64,000 bases of DNA from Ganoderma boninense (Eukaryota; Basidiomycota; Agaricomycetes; Polyporales; Polyporaceae). The stretch lies in contig CM035313.1 in the NCBI GenBank assembly GCA_002900995.3, forward strand, positions 1,860,001 to 1,924,000, written 5' to 3'. Position numbers and translations under genes: made by a program. Numbering within the stretch: position 1 is the first letter of the stretch; every line of letters begins with the position of its first letter. Below, one piece after another: positions 40,999-53,337 of this stretch. The notes under the pieces are model-generated. The model saw only the letters and a program-made list of their open reading frames with translations, was not told where the DNA came from and searched no databases.

Positions 40999-42949
40999 CC
41001 TCTTGAGACTCGGGCGAAGGGCGTTGCAGTATGTCGAAGGTACGCGTCGGCCGTTATGGCGTGAGGTGCTGCAACCAATCATGGTGGACACATTGTTCAG
41101 CGTGAACCCGAAGACCGAGGCAATGGGAGCCCATAGCATACCTTCTTACCTGTGACTTCGTCCCCCACGCAGGGGAATCGAATGGAATGCAACCGGGACC
41201 CCATATGGCATGATGAGCGCTCATATCTTCAGAAGCAGCAAGGTCCGGGAGCGAGAGTAGTGCATACACGATTCGTTTGAGCTGATCCTGAGAACGAAAC
41301 TTGGCGATGAGCTGATCCTAATCGTTCGGCTTGCAACGGCAGGGAACATGTTGAGGACGGTTACAAGGATTGGTCCCGGTCCCTGCGACCAGAAACACGG
41401 CCATGCTGCCTCTGTGGAGCACCGTCGCGAGAAAATGTGCAAAATGGTGAGCACGTACACAGGACCGCTACGGCACCAGACAACATACCGTATCAGGGGG
41501 AGTACCAAAAGGTGTGAAAGCGGATTGAAAAGTCTTCTTCTCTGTGGGAGTGCACGGTCTGCGAGGCTGGCAGTTGCATTGTTTGAAACTTCACCAGGAA
41601 GGCTTCGCATACTCCCTGCTTTCGCTGTTCAGTTTAAATCGTACTTGTAAACAGATATTAAGACAGACCTGCTTTGCAACTCAAGCCCTTCAATGGGCTG
41701 GGCTTGTGTATGCGCGCGCTTTGGCCGCTGCATGAAGACGAGGACGCGTTGTCGTCGGCGACAGGCGTCCTCCGCCGGAAAAAGCCGGAAGACAGACTGC
41801 CATATTTGGTTTCTGTAGTTCGCACCAGAGATCGTCTCTTTACGCGTCCCACCGGCGGATGTGTCCCAGGGTAGCAGTGGTGACAAAGGACGACCTTTTC
41901 CATGCGAAAAGGGCACGGAGCCGTGGCAAATTTCCGAGTGATAGAATGTGCCCTCGTCTTGATAGGATGTGCACTCGAAGTGCGCGCCCTTGTCCGGTAA
42001 TTAGCTCAGGATGGTTCCCGAGGCGTGCGACTCCCACACCGATCGCCATAGAACTACCCGGCTGCCGACATTTGTTTTTTTCGACGCTTCTAGCGGGAGA
42101 CCCGCAGAGCAAGGACGTAACAGAGTCGGAGACCAAGCAGCAGTGTTAATGCAGAGAAGCAGCGAATCAGTGCACACGGTCCATCGATCACAACCGACAG
42201 ACGTTCCCGCAAGTTACCCTCAAGCTTCACAAGGCTATCCTTGGGCTCGGACGGACGCTATCCGCGGACGGCTAGCAAAGGCAGGCCACCACCCACATCC
42301 ACCAGGTCCCGGCACCACTGCCTGGGATGCTGCTGCGCCGACGTCAGCCTCCGTCGGTCCCGTAGGGGCAGCAGATCCCCAGCACCAGCACCAGGCCGGC
42401 GGTGTGTACTGCCATCGGCCACGCTACCGAGGCTGAGCACGGAAGGCATGATTACTCGAGCCCTGGGGTCTGGGCCGGCTCCCATGTTCCTGGGAGCACT
42501 CTGAAAGCCTATTCTCATGTTCCCGGGAGCGCGTCCCACCGTGTACGGGAACGGGGGCGCCCCCGGGGACGAGGATAGGCACTCACAGGCACGGAAGCGG
42601 AAGAAGAGTCACGCCTTCTAACTTTGGCGACGGGAGCTGCGGATGCGGAAGGGAATGGGAGAGGGCGATGGCGGCGGCGGCGGAGGTCGGGAGCGGAGTC
42701 CCTCGTGGTTATGGGCTATAAATCACAAGTATATTCGTCAACGAAAACAACCGGGATACAAACACAACCGCCGTTCAGACGGAAGGCGACCCGTCGCCGC
42801 CTTTATATCGAGCCACAGAGACACCAAGCGATAACGATTCCGGGAGAGGCATAGATACTTAACCGAGACCGGGGAAGAGTCCTCAGCGGATTACCCGACC
42901 AAGAACTCTTCCAAACCTCTAAGATATGTCCCCGGCGCTGACATAGCGC
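40999..42949. other. Spacer between the two peroxidase genes
   Basis: About 2 kb upstream of the manganese peroxidase and downstream of the versatile peroxidase. No domain-bearing frame on either strand. It should contain the manganese peroxidase promoter, including any metal-response sites, which were not assigned by eye. Confidence 0.5.
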
Positions 42950-44349
<1,400 letters not shown>

Positions 44350-44424
44350 TCCTTGGACGGTCGCGCTTAGGAGAGGAGAGTAGAGAACTGATGTTCTGAA
44401 GAGGACGGGCGAACACAGCGCGTC

Positions 44425-44431
44425 TTTTATA
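44425..44431 (-). promoter_or_regulatory. TATA box of the versatile peroxidase
   Basis: Minus-strand TATAAAA (in CCTATAAAAGACG) about 76 bp upstream of the start codon at 44349. Confidence 0.7.
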
Positions 44432-46641
44432 GGCAGTAGGATGCGGCATGTTTTGTGCCCCAAACCCCAAGTCCAAAGACGCGTCGCAAACCCAGGCCGA
44501 ACAAGGACCGCACTCTCCACCTCTGTTGACACGAACAAGCCAATCGCGACCTGTGCATTGCGCGTTCCTCAGTCACGTTTGCGCTCCTCAGCCAGGATAA
44601 CGGCCGGACAACCACGACCATAGCGTCGGCGTGTCGTTGACTCGAAGGCAAACGACCAATCAGTAGACCGCGGCGCTGCTCTGCCGGCAGTCTGGTTCTT
44701 CAAGTAGCCAACGCGTGTGCTCAACGCAGATCAGAGCCGCCTGTTGCTGAGAGCGGGAGGGTGCGCCGAAGTCAGCAGGAAGCCATCTCCGACAGTGACA
44801 GTGGGACACAGACCTCCCAGACAAGGACGAATACCCAGCGCGAAGAGCCATCTTAATGGACCAGTGCTTGGGTCCGGGAAGCGCATTGAGACTGTAGGAC
44901 AGAGACTACTGCCATGTCGTCGAACAGACGGGCCACCACCGCGGATCTGCACGTCCATAGGCCGCACAGCTGGGGTCGGGGGGCGCTTGAAGAAACGACG
45001 GGGTGGATGTGCGCATGGTCTGGGGAGGATTCTTGCGTTGGCATGAATTGGGGTGTCGACCAGCACATTGGGAGGGGGCCAAAAGAGGTATGCCGAACGA
45101 AGGGGGGCAATGGCAACATAAGCCGTCTCAGGGTAAGTTTAAATGTCCCGGGTCGGTCCCACAAGTAGGCGTCAGAAAGTTTGAGAGTTCGAGGCGTTGG
45201 ATGGAAGCGAAAGGGTCTCTGAGAGGAAGAGGAAGGACTCGGAGTGCAGGGGAGGAGAAAAAGGCGAAGAGGGAGAGCAAAGAACATAGTATATCAGCGG
45301 CGGGCTGCTGCGCAGTTGGGTGCGGAGGACTCGGTGGGGTCGGTAAGGCCGAGGAGCTGCGGGACGCCGTGAAGGACCATTTGCGCATGGCATATACTTG
45401 GATTTGGCTCTCATGGTATGGATGCAGAACGTTGGTTGAGACAAATACACCTTTAGGGGAGCATGTCTTGAGACAGGCCTGCCTTGGCGAAAAGCTCGTG
45501 CACGCTGCGGCAGGTCTTACCAGCGCTACTAGGCGCGTTGTGGAGGGCACAACAGAAAGGATAATGTGTGGTTGGGGCCACGGTTAGGTTTGTTATCGAT
45601 GCGGAAGCCAAATGAGGGGCGCAAGAGGAGACTGAGGTGATATCAAGGGCGCGCCGACACGGGGTCAGAACGAGAGGAGGGGAACGTATAGGCTGTCACC
45701 GAGGGAGTCCGAATGGACGGGAGAGGGGCAGAGACAAAGAGAGGAGGATGCAGAGGCGTCGGATGGGGGAGAACTATCGCAGGGTTATTCTTGAGCGTGG
45801 GTGGTCGGATATGGGCCGTGGGACGTCTAATTGAGTGTGATGAGTGCGGATGCAGTTGACGAAGGAACGTTCTGTATACTCTGGGGAAAACAAGAGGAGG
45901 TGCATCGTTTAGTGGTCGCACACATGTTGTGAGCGTATACGGGACCGAGGACAGGGCTGCGAAATGAGGGATAGAAAAAGGAAAAATAGTCGCCAGATGC
46001 TGCTGGGCAGACGACGGAGAGGAATGGAGACGTGCTTAGCTTTCTACAAGTCTCAGGGTGAGTTGTGGGGGACAGTGAGTAGACACTTCAAGTTCGTCCG
46101 TCGTCCTCAGCCCGGGATGCAACGTCGCTGAATCATGTGATTGACACGACTCGTAACGCCCACGTGACACGCGTCACGATATCTCACTGCAGGTCAGCGA
46201 CCAGTCGACTCAGACCCTGCGCTACCAGGCCTGCGCCATTCAAGTCGCCGGCAGAGCAAGTCTGTGGTAATCATGTCCACTAAGACCCTGTATCCAAGGG
46301 CCGAGTGGTACATCGTACTTATGTCCCATTCTGCTCGCATTATCGCGTCACAGGTGCTCTGCAGCCAATCGGAGTCACCGTATTTATCAGGGCCCCGTGA
46401 CGTGCAGACTTAGCCTTGGAGGGAATAATATCGACCAGGGACGTTGCACATGCTCGCCACTGCGACTGTCCTCACCAAGTCCGAGTCGATTGCCAGCGGC
46501 ATCCCTCCTCCGAGGCCACAATTCTATTCTGCCCAATATGCGGCATGCCCCACTTCTCCTCCTTATCTTGCCCCCTCTTGACCCCATCCCTGCCCACCAC
46601 TTCTCCTCCCCACTGCCCATCCGAGTTACCAGTCCACCGAC
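44432..46641. other. Long divergent intergenic region
   Basis: 2.2 kb between the versatile peroxidase and the C1B peptidase, which are divergent. Frames present on both strands (for example 45003-45587 plus and its antisense) have no domain character. It presumably holds the regulatory sequences of both genes. The interval is purine-rich on the plus strand from about 45160 to 45290 and 45640 to 45780. Confidence 0.5.
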
Positions 46642-48619
46642 ATGGGATCCGCACCATCCAAGGCCACCCAGCCAACTCTCCAGGTTGACTCATGCGACTC
46701 CGAGAAGCCCCTCTACCAGTCCCTTGTCGATGTCCATATAACCGCCCCCTTATCCAAGGACGGCGCCCTCGTCCTTGGCCATGTCGACGCCTGGGAAACC
46801 GACATCGCCCAATCCCCCAAGCTCCAGCTCTCGCGTTCCATCCTCAACCACTCCAACATCCGCGAGGCCCTCATCTCCCGTGGCACTCGTGTCGCCGACG
46901 CCCATGTCTTCAACCTCGAGCTCGACTTCAAGACGAACCCTATCACCAGTCAAAAGAGCTCAGGCCGCTGCTGGCTTTTCGCGACGACCAATGTATTGCG
47001 CTACACCGTCATGAAGAAGCTCAACCTGTCCGAGTTCCAGCTCTCTCAGGTGCGTTGCCCTCACGCTTCAGGATAGCGCGCAGCCCTCGCCGACGAATGC
47101 CACCCTTGTGCAACCCCACGCTCCCATTCGCGCGGATACGCCTCCGGCAAAGCGGGCCGGCGCACCTCCCTATACATAACCCGCTGACTTCTTGGCTATC
47201 TCCCTGCCAGTCATACCTCTTCTTCTGGGACAAGCTGAACAAGGCCAACTACTACCTCGAACTTGCCATTGAGAATGCCGAGCTCCCCATCGATGACCGC
47301 CTCGTCCAGTACCTTGCTGACGAGCTCATCAGCGATGGCGGCCAGTGGGACATGGTCGTGAACCTCCTCGAGGTCCGTGCTCCCCCTTTCTTCCTTAGCT
47401 ATCACCCACGTCCTTATCTCTTTCCCGCTCGCCGCGTTCTCACCCCGTCGTGCGCACCGTTCTCACCCGCACAACTGCAATTCTATAGACCTACGGTGTC
47501 GTGCCCCAGCCCGTCTACCCTGAGTCCCTCCACTCCTCGCTCTCCTCGCCCATCAACACGCTTCTCAAGACGAAGCTGCGCGAGCATGCACTCATCCTCC
47601 GCGCGCACCACGCGTCTCTCAAGGCGAACAGCGCGCTCTCGGACGCTGCCATCCTCGCGGCGCTTCGCGCGAAGAAGGAGGCACTCCTCAAGGAGGTGTA
47701 CGTCGTGATGAGCGCGACCCTCGGCGCGCCGCCCAAGCCCGACGAGCCGTTCACATGGGACTACTACGACAAGGACGGCAAGCCCGCCGCGTGGACGGGC
47801 ACTCCGAAGGAGTTCTACAGAGCGTTCGCCTACGACAAGTACTCGGTAAGTGCAGCAAACAGACACCGATATATGGCGGAGAACGGGGAACGCTGATGCA
47901 CGCCGCGCGTAGCCCGTCGACTCGTTCTCGCTAATTAACGATCCGCGCAACGGGTACGGCAAGCTCTACACCGTCGACAAGCTCGGAAACCTTTGGGGCG
48001 GCCGGCCTGTGCTCTGTACGTCTCGCTCGCGTTTCCACGCAATCTGCCAGATCTCGAACTGACCGTGCGCGCGCATACGCCCGCACACAGACGTGAACAC
48101 CGCGATCGAGACACTCAAGCAGGCCGTCGTGCGGCAGCTCAAGGCGGGGCACCCCGTCTTCTTCGGGTGCGACGTGGGCCAGTTCTCGGACCGCACGCTC
48201 GGCATCATGGACCCGGCCTTGTTCGCGTACGAGGCCGCGTTCGACGTGACGTTCGGGCTCACCAAGGCGGACCGCCTGCGCACGACCGAGTCGAGCATGA
48301 CGCACGCGATGGTCATCTCCGGGGTGCACCTCGACGCGCAGGGGCGGCCGGTCCGGTACAAGGTCGAGAACTCGTGGGGGCCCGACGTCGGCGAGAAGGG
48401 GTACTTCGTCATGAGCGACGCGTGGTTCGAGCAGTGGGTGTACCAGGTCGTCGTGCCGAAGCAGCTCGCGCCGAGGGAGCTCGTGAAGGTCTTCGAGGCG
48501 GGGGAGAAGGTGGTGTTGCCTGCGTGGGACCCGATGGTGAGTGCTGGCCTTGGGCGATCCGATTGTGTGGACAATGTGTGGATGCTGATGATATCGTCCG
48601 TTAGGGTTCGTTGGCGTAA
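46642..48619 (+). CDS. Bleomycin hydrolase-type cysteine peptidase (C1B)
   Basis: Papain-like aminopeptidase of family C1B, normally a cytosolic hexamer. Six exons: 46642-47049, 47211-47372, 47489-47845, 47913-48015, 48091-48536, 48605-48619; 496 residues. The catalytic triad is visible: Cys in SSGRCWLFATTN, His in MTHAMVISGVH and Asn in VENSWGPD. Family segments YLFFWDKLNKANYYLE, SDGGQWDMVVNLL, YGVVPQPVYPES and FFGCDVGQFSD are all present. The start MGSAPSK carries a Gly2 that could be myristoylated, as in some fungal homologues (inference). The last exon adds only GSLA and stop. In other species the family removes amino-terminal residues, acts on homocysteine thiolactone and inactivates bleomycin. 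Nothing suggests loss of activity. Confidence 0.95.
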
Positions 48620-48633
48620 GGCGTAAGGCGTAA
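48613..48633. repeat. Three 7-bp tandem units across a stop codon
   Basis: GGCGTAA is repeated three times without mismatch. The TAA stop of the C1B peptidase is the last three bases of the first unit. Confidence 0.85.
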
Positions 48634-48724
48634 GGAACAAGCGTAAGCGTGTGGTACAGTATAGTCAGGCTGGGTATTTGTATGGTAGGGTAAGATCTAG
48701 GGGTGAGCATATGTATCGTTGCTA

Positions 48725-50536
48725 TCATACAGCATCCACGCGCGTTACCGCTTCGTCTACCATGTCGCATGGTGCGCAGCGAAGCTCTTCCGCTCGGGGC
48801 TCTGGGGTCGCGCCCCCCACCTTCGTCAGATTCGCATCGCTCACGCCGGACTCTGCAAGGGTCATCTCTAGCTCCTCCGAGTCATGCTCGGAGGGTGGGT
48901 CCTCTGGGTGCGTGAAGCCCATATCGACAAGCTCGCCCATGGACGCGATGAACGGCGGGAGCGTCGAGGCGGGGTCCGGGCGGAATTGCAGTGTCGGTGT
49001 GAGCTCGAAGGAATCGTTGGCAGTCCGTACGCGACCTTCTTCTACCCTGCGCAAGTTTAGGAGGAAGCGGCATGCGAGAACGGAGGTGACGCTGTGCGAG
49101 ACGTTTGACATTTGTTCACTACCAAGTCATCGTGGTTGGCAAAGGCTAGAGAGAACGTACGGGTCAAGAAAGATGGAGACCAGACTGGACGTGCGCAAGA
49201 CTTGGTCCTCGCCGGTCTCTGTCAGGATTGTGTGCAAGATGTTGAGGATCGCCAATGGTCTAAAATCGAATCACTTTTGGAATGCGTCCTCAGAAGGGCA
49301 GCATGGGATGAGGACGTACATGTAGTAGATAACGCCTGACAGGACGATTCGCCGATAAGTGAGTCCTGAGGGGTCTCTAGGTGAGCAGTACAACGCATGC
49401 TTACCGCTGTATAACAACGTCTTAGAGAGAGATGATGGACCGATTAATCCTTGAGAGGTCCTCGCTAAGTTGAAGGTCTTCACGAGTGTGATCACGATCA
49501 CCAGGAGGTCTCCAACAGAGAGTAATCCCCGGGAGATACCCGTAACTGCCAAAGCTCTACCTTAGGGGGTGGGACGTATAGAATACGTTATCGTGCTTAC
49601 ATCTGTATGAGGAACGCCGCTTTTGTTAGCGTGCAGAATGAGAGAAGGCCCGGAGGAGGGCTAGCTTACATGACACCCATTTGGTGAGTGGCGTCGTCGA
49701 CCACAAAGCAACCGCCGTAATCCGGACCGAGGTACGCAGGTTTCTCCCAACCATAGTGGACCTGTTATAGTTAGTTTCGATCGTCACGAATGGCGAGCAT
49801 ACGCAGTGGATGGAGCATACCGCGTTGGCATACAGTGGTCCCAAGGAGAAGAAGAGGGTGATAAGAGCAAGGATTTTGTTCTGAGCCGTTAGCGCATAGA
49901 CGCGCAATGTAGAGAAAACTGAAACCTCGTTAGCCATTGAACCCAATGGAGAGACTTGGGACGTAGCGAGGGTACCCACGAGCGGGAAATATGTATATGA
50001 GTAGCTGTAGAACGAAGATGGTGTACATGTACGCGTCACAACTGCATAGATGTCAGTCAGCGAATGCCAAAGCATAAGAAGTTTCTGCAAAACAGTGTTG
50101 GACATACCCCTGGAAATGGAATATGTTCAGTCTAGGGTCTCAGTTGGGGGTGATGGAAGAATTTGAACTCACCACTCCCTGGAGTGTAAGCGTGGGATAG
50201 CCCATGATCCAATACGCGATAAGCAAGTATCGGATGAAGAAGTACAGTATAGATGCGGCGGTCACTTTGCGCCTCCAGAAGAGCTTGACCTCTTCGTCGA
50301 GGTTCAAAACCCAATCATAAGAAATGAACGCTACGACAAACATGCGGTTTGGGTCAGTCATCTCGCAAAGGGGTAAGCAGCACTTACTGAACGCAGCATA
50401 ACTACATAACAACGAAACCCATCTATCGGTTAAATGACCTTTGGTCAGCATTCACGAGGAAGACTTAAAAGGTTGCAGACACGTACAGCGAATCCTGCTC
50501 AGCGATGATTTCTGCAGCATCCGGGTCTGAGGACAT
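48725..50536 (-). CDS. DUF6533 multi-pass membrane protein
   Basis: Member of a large basidiomycete family of seven-helix-like membrane proteins of unknown function. The DUF6533 signature is near the N-terminus: an acidic start MSSDPDAAEIIAEQDSL, then a helix, then FISYDWVLNLDEEVKLFWRR and ILYFFIRYLLIAYWIMGYP. Further helices are encoded around 49930-49620 (STLRVYALTAQNKILALITL and following) and 49550-49300 (LLSVGDLLVIVITLVKTFNL, then a GVIYYMYVLIP helix). A soluble tail follows (RFLLNLRRVEEGRVRTANDS, FTHPEDPPSEHDSEELEM) and ends at 48725. About eight exons; joins between 50130 and 49300 are approximate. Similar proteins look like orphan receptors or scaffolds; no ligand can be proposed. Confidence 0.82.
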
Positions 50537-51330
50537 GAGGAAGGCACCACAGATCGGCTCGGTTTCGAGGAGAGGGCACGGAGGTCTATCCCCTCAGCCC
50601 TCCATCAGATGGCGACTCATATATCTGGCGCATAATCGGCAAAAGTTAGGTCAATATGGGTTAGTACCTTCGTGCCCAACTGCGTGCCCAAAACCTCTCC
50701 AAGAGGCTCTCCGATGTTCGTCGGAGAAGGCGTGGCCAATTCAGCGGACCTTCAACGGACACCGCCTGGGATCTGGACGCAGTTTGCTCGCTGTTTATCG
50801 TACCCTCTTGGAATTTCAAGCCGCTCCTTCGCAGCGGGACAGAATAGGTCAGGAACGGGGAACATATCCGGCGTGTGTAATGTGTATGTAAATTGTGCGG
50901 GGATTGTCGATCCGCGCTAAACGGCAGATCTAGGATCGCCAGAACTGCATCGCGTCATCTACCTCGCTTAAGTTGCCTGAATGCCGTTTTGCGGAGATTT
51001 TGCTGTGTAAGGGCTTGATTGTGGGTGGGGAGCGATAGATCTGTAGGTGGCAGCGATGCTGTAGTCAACACCGCAGTGGGGGTTCTGCCAATGGCCTCGG
51101 CTGCGATAGGAAAGAAGATAAGTAACTTATCTCGGTGCTCGGTAAGCGCTCGTTGACTGGAAGGAAAAAGATGCAATGCTCTGGAACACGACAAAACGTC
51201 TGCACATGGTTGGATTTAACACACTCTTCAAACGTTTTAGATTTATAGAGTTGGGGCTCATTGTGAACGAAATTCTTCTTTGGATCACCTTCGTCGAAGT
51301 TCTTCGTCGCCGATGCCGCCCACCATAGCC
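50537..51330. other. Intergenic region, no gene recognised
   Basis: About 790 bp holding the promoter of the DUF6533 gene and the 3' end of the amidohydrolase gene, both minus strand. Only short frames. Confidence 0.45.
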
Positions 51331-52764
51331 TCACTTATTCAACCGCAAGACGTCAATGGCGCGCCCGCGCTTCAGTGCGAGGGCCTGCTCCTCATCGAGG
51401 AACGTCGGCACGTCATCTGCGAGGAACGCCGCGCCCTGCTCCATCGGCACGTACGGATAGCCGATCGAGTACAGGATGCGCTCGAGCCCGATCTGCTGCG
51501 CGTGGAACTGGACGAGGTCCTTGGCGAAGTTGCCCGAGGTTGTCTCGAGGATGTTGTTCTGGAAGTAGAACGTCACGTTCTTCTGCATCGGCATCCCCGC
51601 AGCGACCTGACGAGTGAGTTCTGTTTGGATGGGGTGTCAGGAAAGGAGGATCAAGCGTGAGAAAGGACGGAGCTTACGATCATTGATACGGACGAGGTCC
51701 GAGGGGATGCGCTCCCCAAGGTGGCCGGAAATGATCGTGAGGTTCGGGAACCGACTAGAGGAAGCGCACGTCGGGCTCTTGTTCGTGAACGCAAATGTAC
51801 CAATAGAGTGCTCACTCGAATACACCATTCGTGCAGAGACCGAGGATATGGGTTGACAAAGTAGCAGTAAACTCCTGCGGGGCACCAATCAAAAACGGTG
51901 CGTGCGAGTACAGCAGCGTGGACACCGGCGGGGGGTTGATGCGAGGATGCAGGTACACCGGGACGTCGAGATCCACCACGGTCTGCCAGAACACATCATA
52001 CTGGGGCTGGTCGTAGAACAGGAACGTCTCTGAGAATGTCGTCGGTCAGTTCAGTCCTACTCGCACGGGACGTGGGGAACCTCACGGTTGTCCCCGGTCC
52101 CAGACTGCTGATAGTCGTTGATGAGCGCGCCAAGGAAGCCGAGCTCCGTGACCGTGCGTGTGAGTTCTTGAGCGGCGACGGCGGGGTCGTGCATGGCCAG
52201 CGCCGCGAACGCTCCGAAGCGAAGCGTGTTGTTCGATATTTGGCTGGCGAGCTCGTTGTTCATGGTCACAGCCATGGCCGACGCGTTGGCGGGGTCCGTT
52301 ATGCCCTGAATACAAGGCGACGCGCAGGACAAGACCATCTGTAGAATGTCGGCTCAGGTAAATATGCTGTATTGGCGGGGCTTTCACGGATATGAATACT
52401 TGCGAAGTCTATTCCCGTGGCGTCCATGTCCGCGAGACGTTGGTTGTGTATATCCAGCAGGTTTGCTTCGAGCTCCGCATTGGTTTGGCCTGAGGTACAT
52501 GTCAAGTCAGGTACGCCCTAGAATGGTCCACGCCGGACAAAAACGTACCGACTGGGGGCACGGTCTTGCTGTGGGCTCGGGTCAGCTCGACTGGCCAGAT
52601 GAACGTGGGTAGGAACTCGCATACTCGGATTGGTGTATGAGCTCGCCCGACGTCCAAGCCTCCTCGAAGACGATGCTCCCCACACCCGTGTCGTTCCACA
52701 CCCTTGCATAGACGGTGTGGGCGGTGAAAAGGCTAAAGAGCAGGAAGAAACCGAGGGCTGCCAT
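51331..52764 (-). CDS. Secreted amidohydrolase/decarboxylase-like protein, metal Asp replaced by Gly
   Basis: Member of the amidohydrolase-2 (ACMSD / dihydroxybenzoate decarboxylase) family. Signal peptide MAALGFFLLFSLFTAHTVYA; the first strand IVFEEAW carries the Glu that acts as first metal ligand in benzoate decarboxylases. Following segments: NLLDIHNQRLADMDATGID, VLSCASPCIQGITDP, RFGAFAALAMHDPAVAAQEL, GFLGALINDYQQSG, DVFWQTVVDLDVPVYLHPR (metal His), LGLCTNGVFDRFPNL and IISGHLGERIPSDL (second His). In the terminal barrel strand, where the family normally has an Asp that binds metal and takes part in catalysis (S-x-DYP), this protein reads LYSIGYPYVPMEQG. The minus-strand codon is GGC, so Asp is replaced by Gly. 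Activity may be lost or changed. The start at 52764 follows a TATA-like ATATAAG near 52812-52818; an in-frame ATG at 52809 is possible. The join after exon 1 uses a weak donor and is not certain. Confidence 0.82.
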
Positions 52765-53337
52765 GCTTGCTGTGAGACGAAGTCCCTGTTGAGGAGAGAC
52801 GGATCCCACCTGCTTATATGCGTGCTATTCTTCGCTCCCGCGGATACCCAGGTACCGTGGGAGTACAAAGCCCCATATACATCAAGTGCCGGAGTGGCCT
52901 TCGCCCGCCTCGACAGCTTGTCGGCGTCCGGTTGACTTGAATTGAAGTACCATTGAAGTGACGGAGGTTTGTGTGCCCACAGCGTGTCATGACCGTCTTC
53001 GGGGACCAATGTCGAGGTCTATAGTGAACCCATGAGTGGCCTTGTGATGAGAGCTAATGGGCTAGCTGTGAGAGCGAGGAAGGAGAGCCCTCCGAGCAGG
53101 GACAGCGGAAGAGCATGGGGGCAGCTCGTCGGAGGCCCGTGCAGGATCAAGTTCAGGGCGCTTATTCATCTTCGCGCTCAATAATAGGCGCCCATATCCA
53201 GAACCATCCTCCAGCCACACACGCTTGGCACTCCGTCCCGAACCAGCTGCATGATACCACATCTAAAATACACACAAGAGAACCCACAGCTAATCGTATA
53301 CACAAAGGAGAAGCGTCCCGGGGAGCAAACGAGGCGG
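52765..53337. other. Intergenic region upstream of the amidohydrolase
   Basis: A 573-bp spacer with the amidohydrolase promoter (TATA-like sequence near 52812-52818 on the minus strand) and the 3' end of the MFS transporter. No gene seen. Confidence 0.5.

Noticed and set aside
47931..48770. 279-codon minus-strand frame opposite the C1B peptidase
   Set aside because: Shadow of codon bias in the peptidase exons that carry the catalytic His and Asn.
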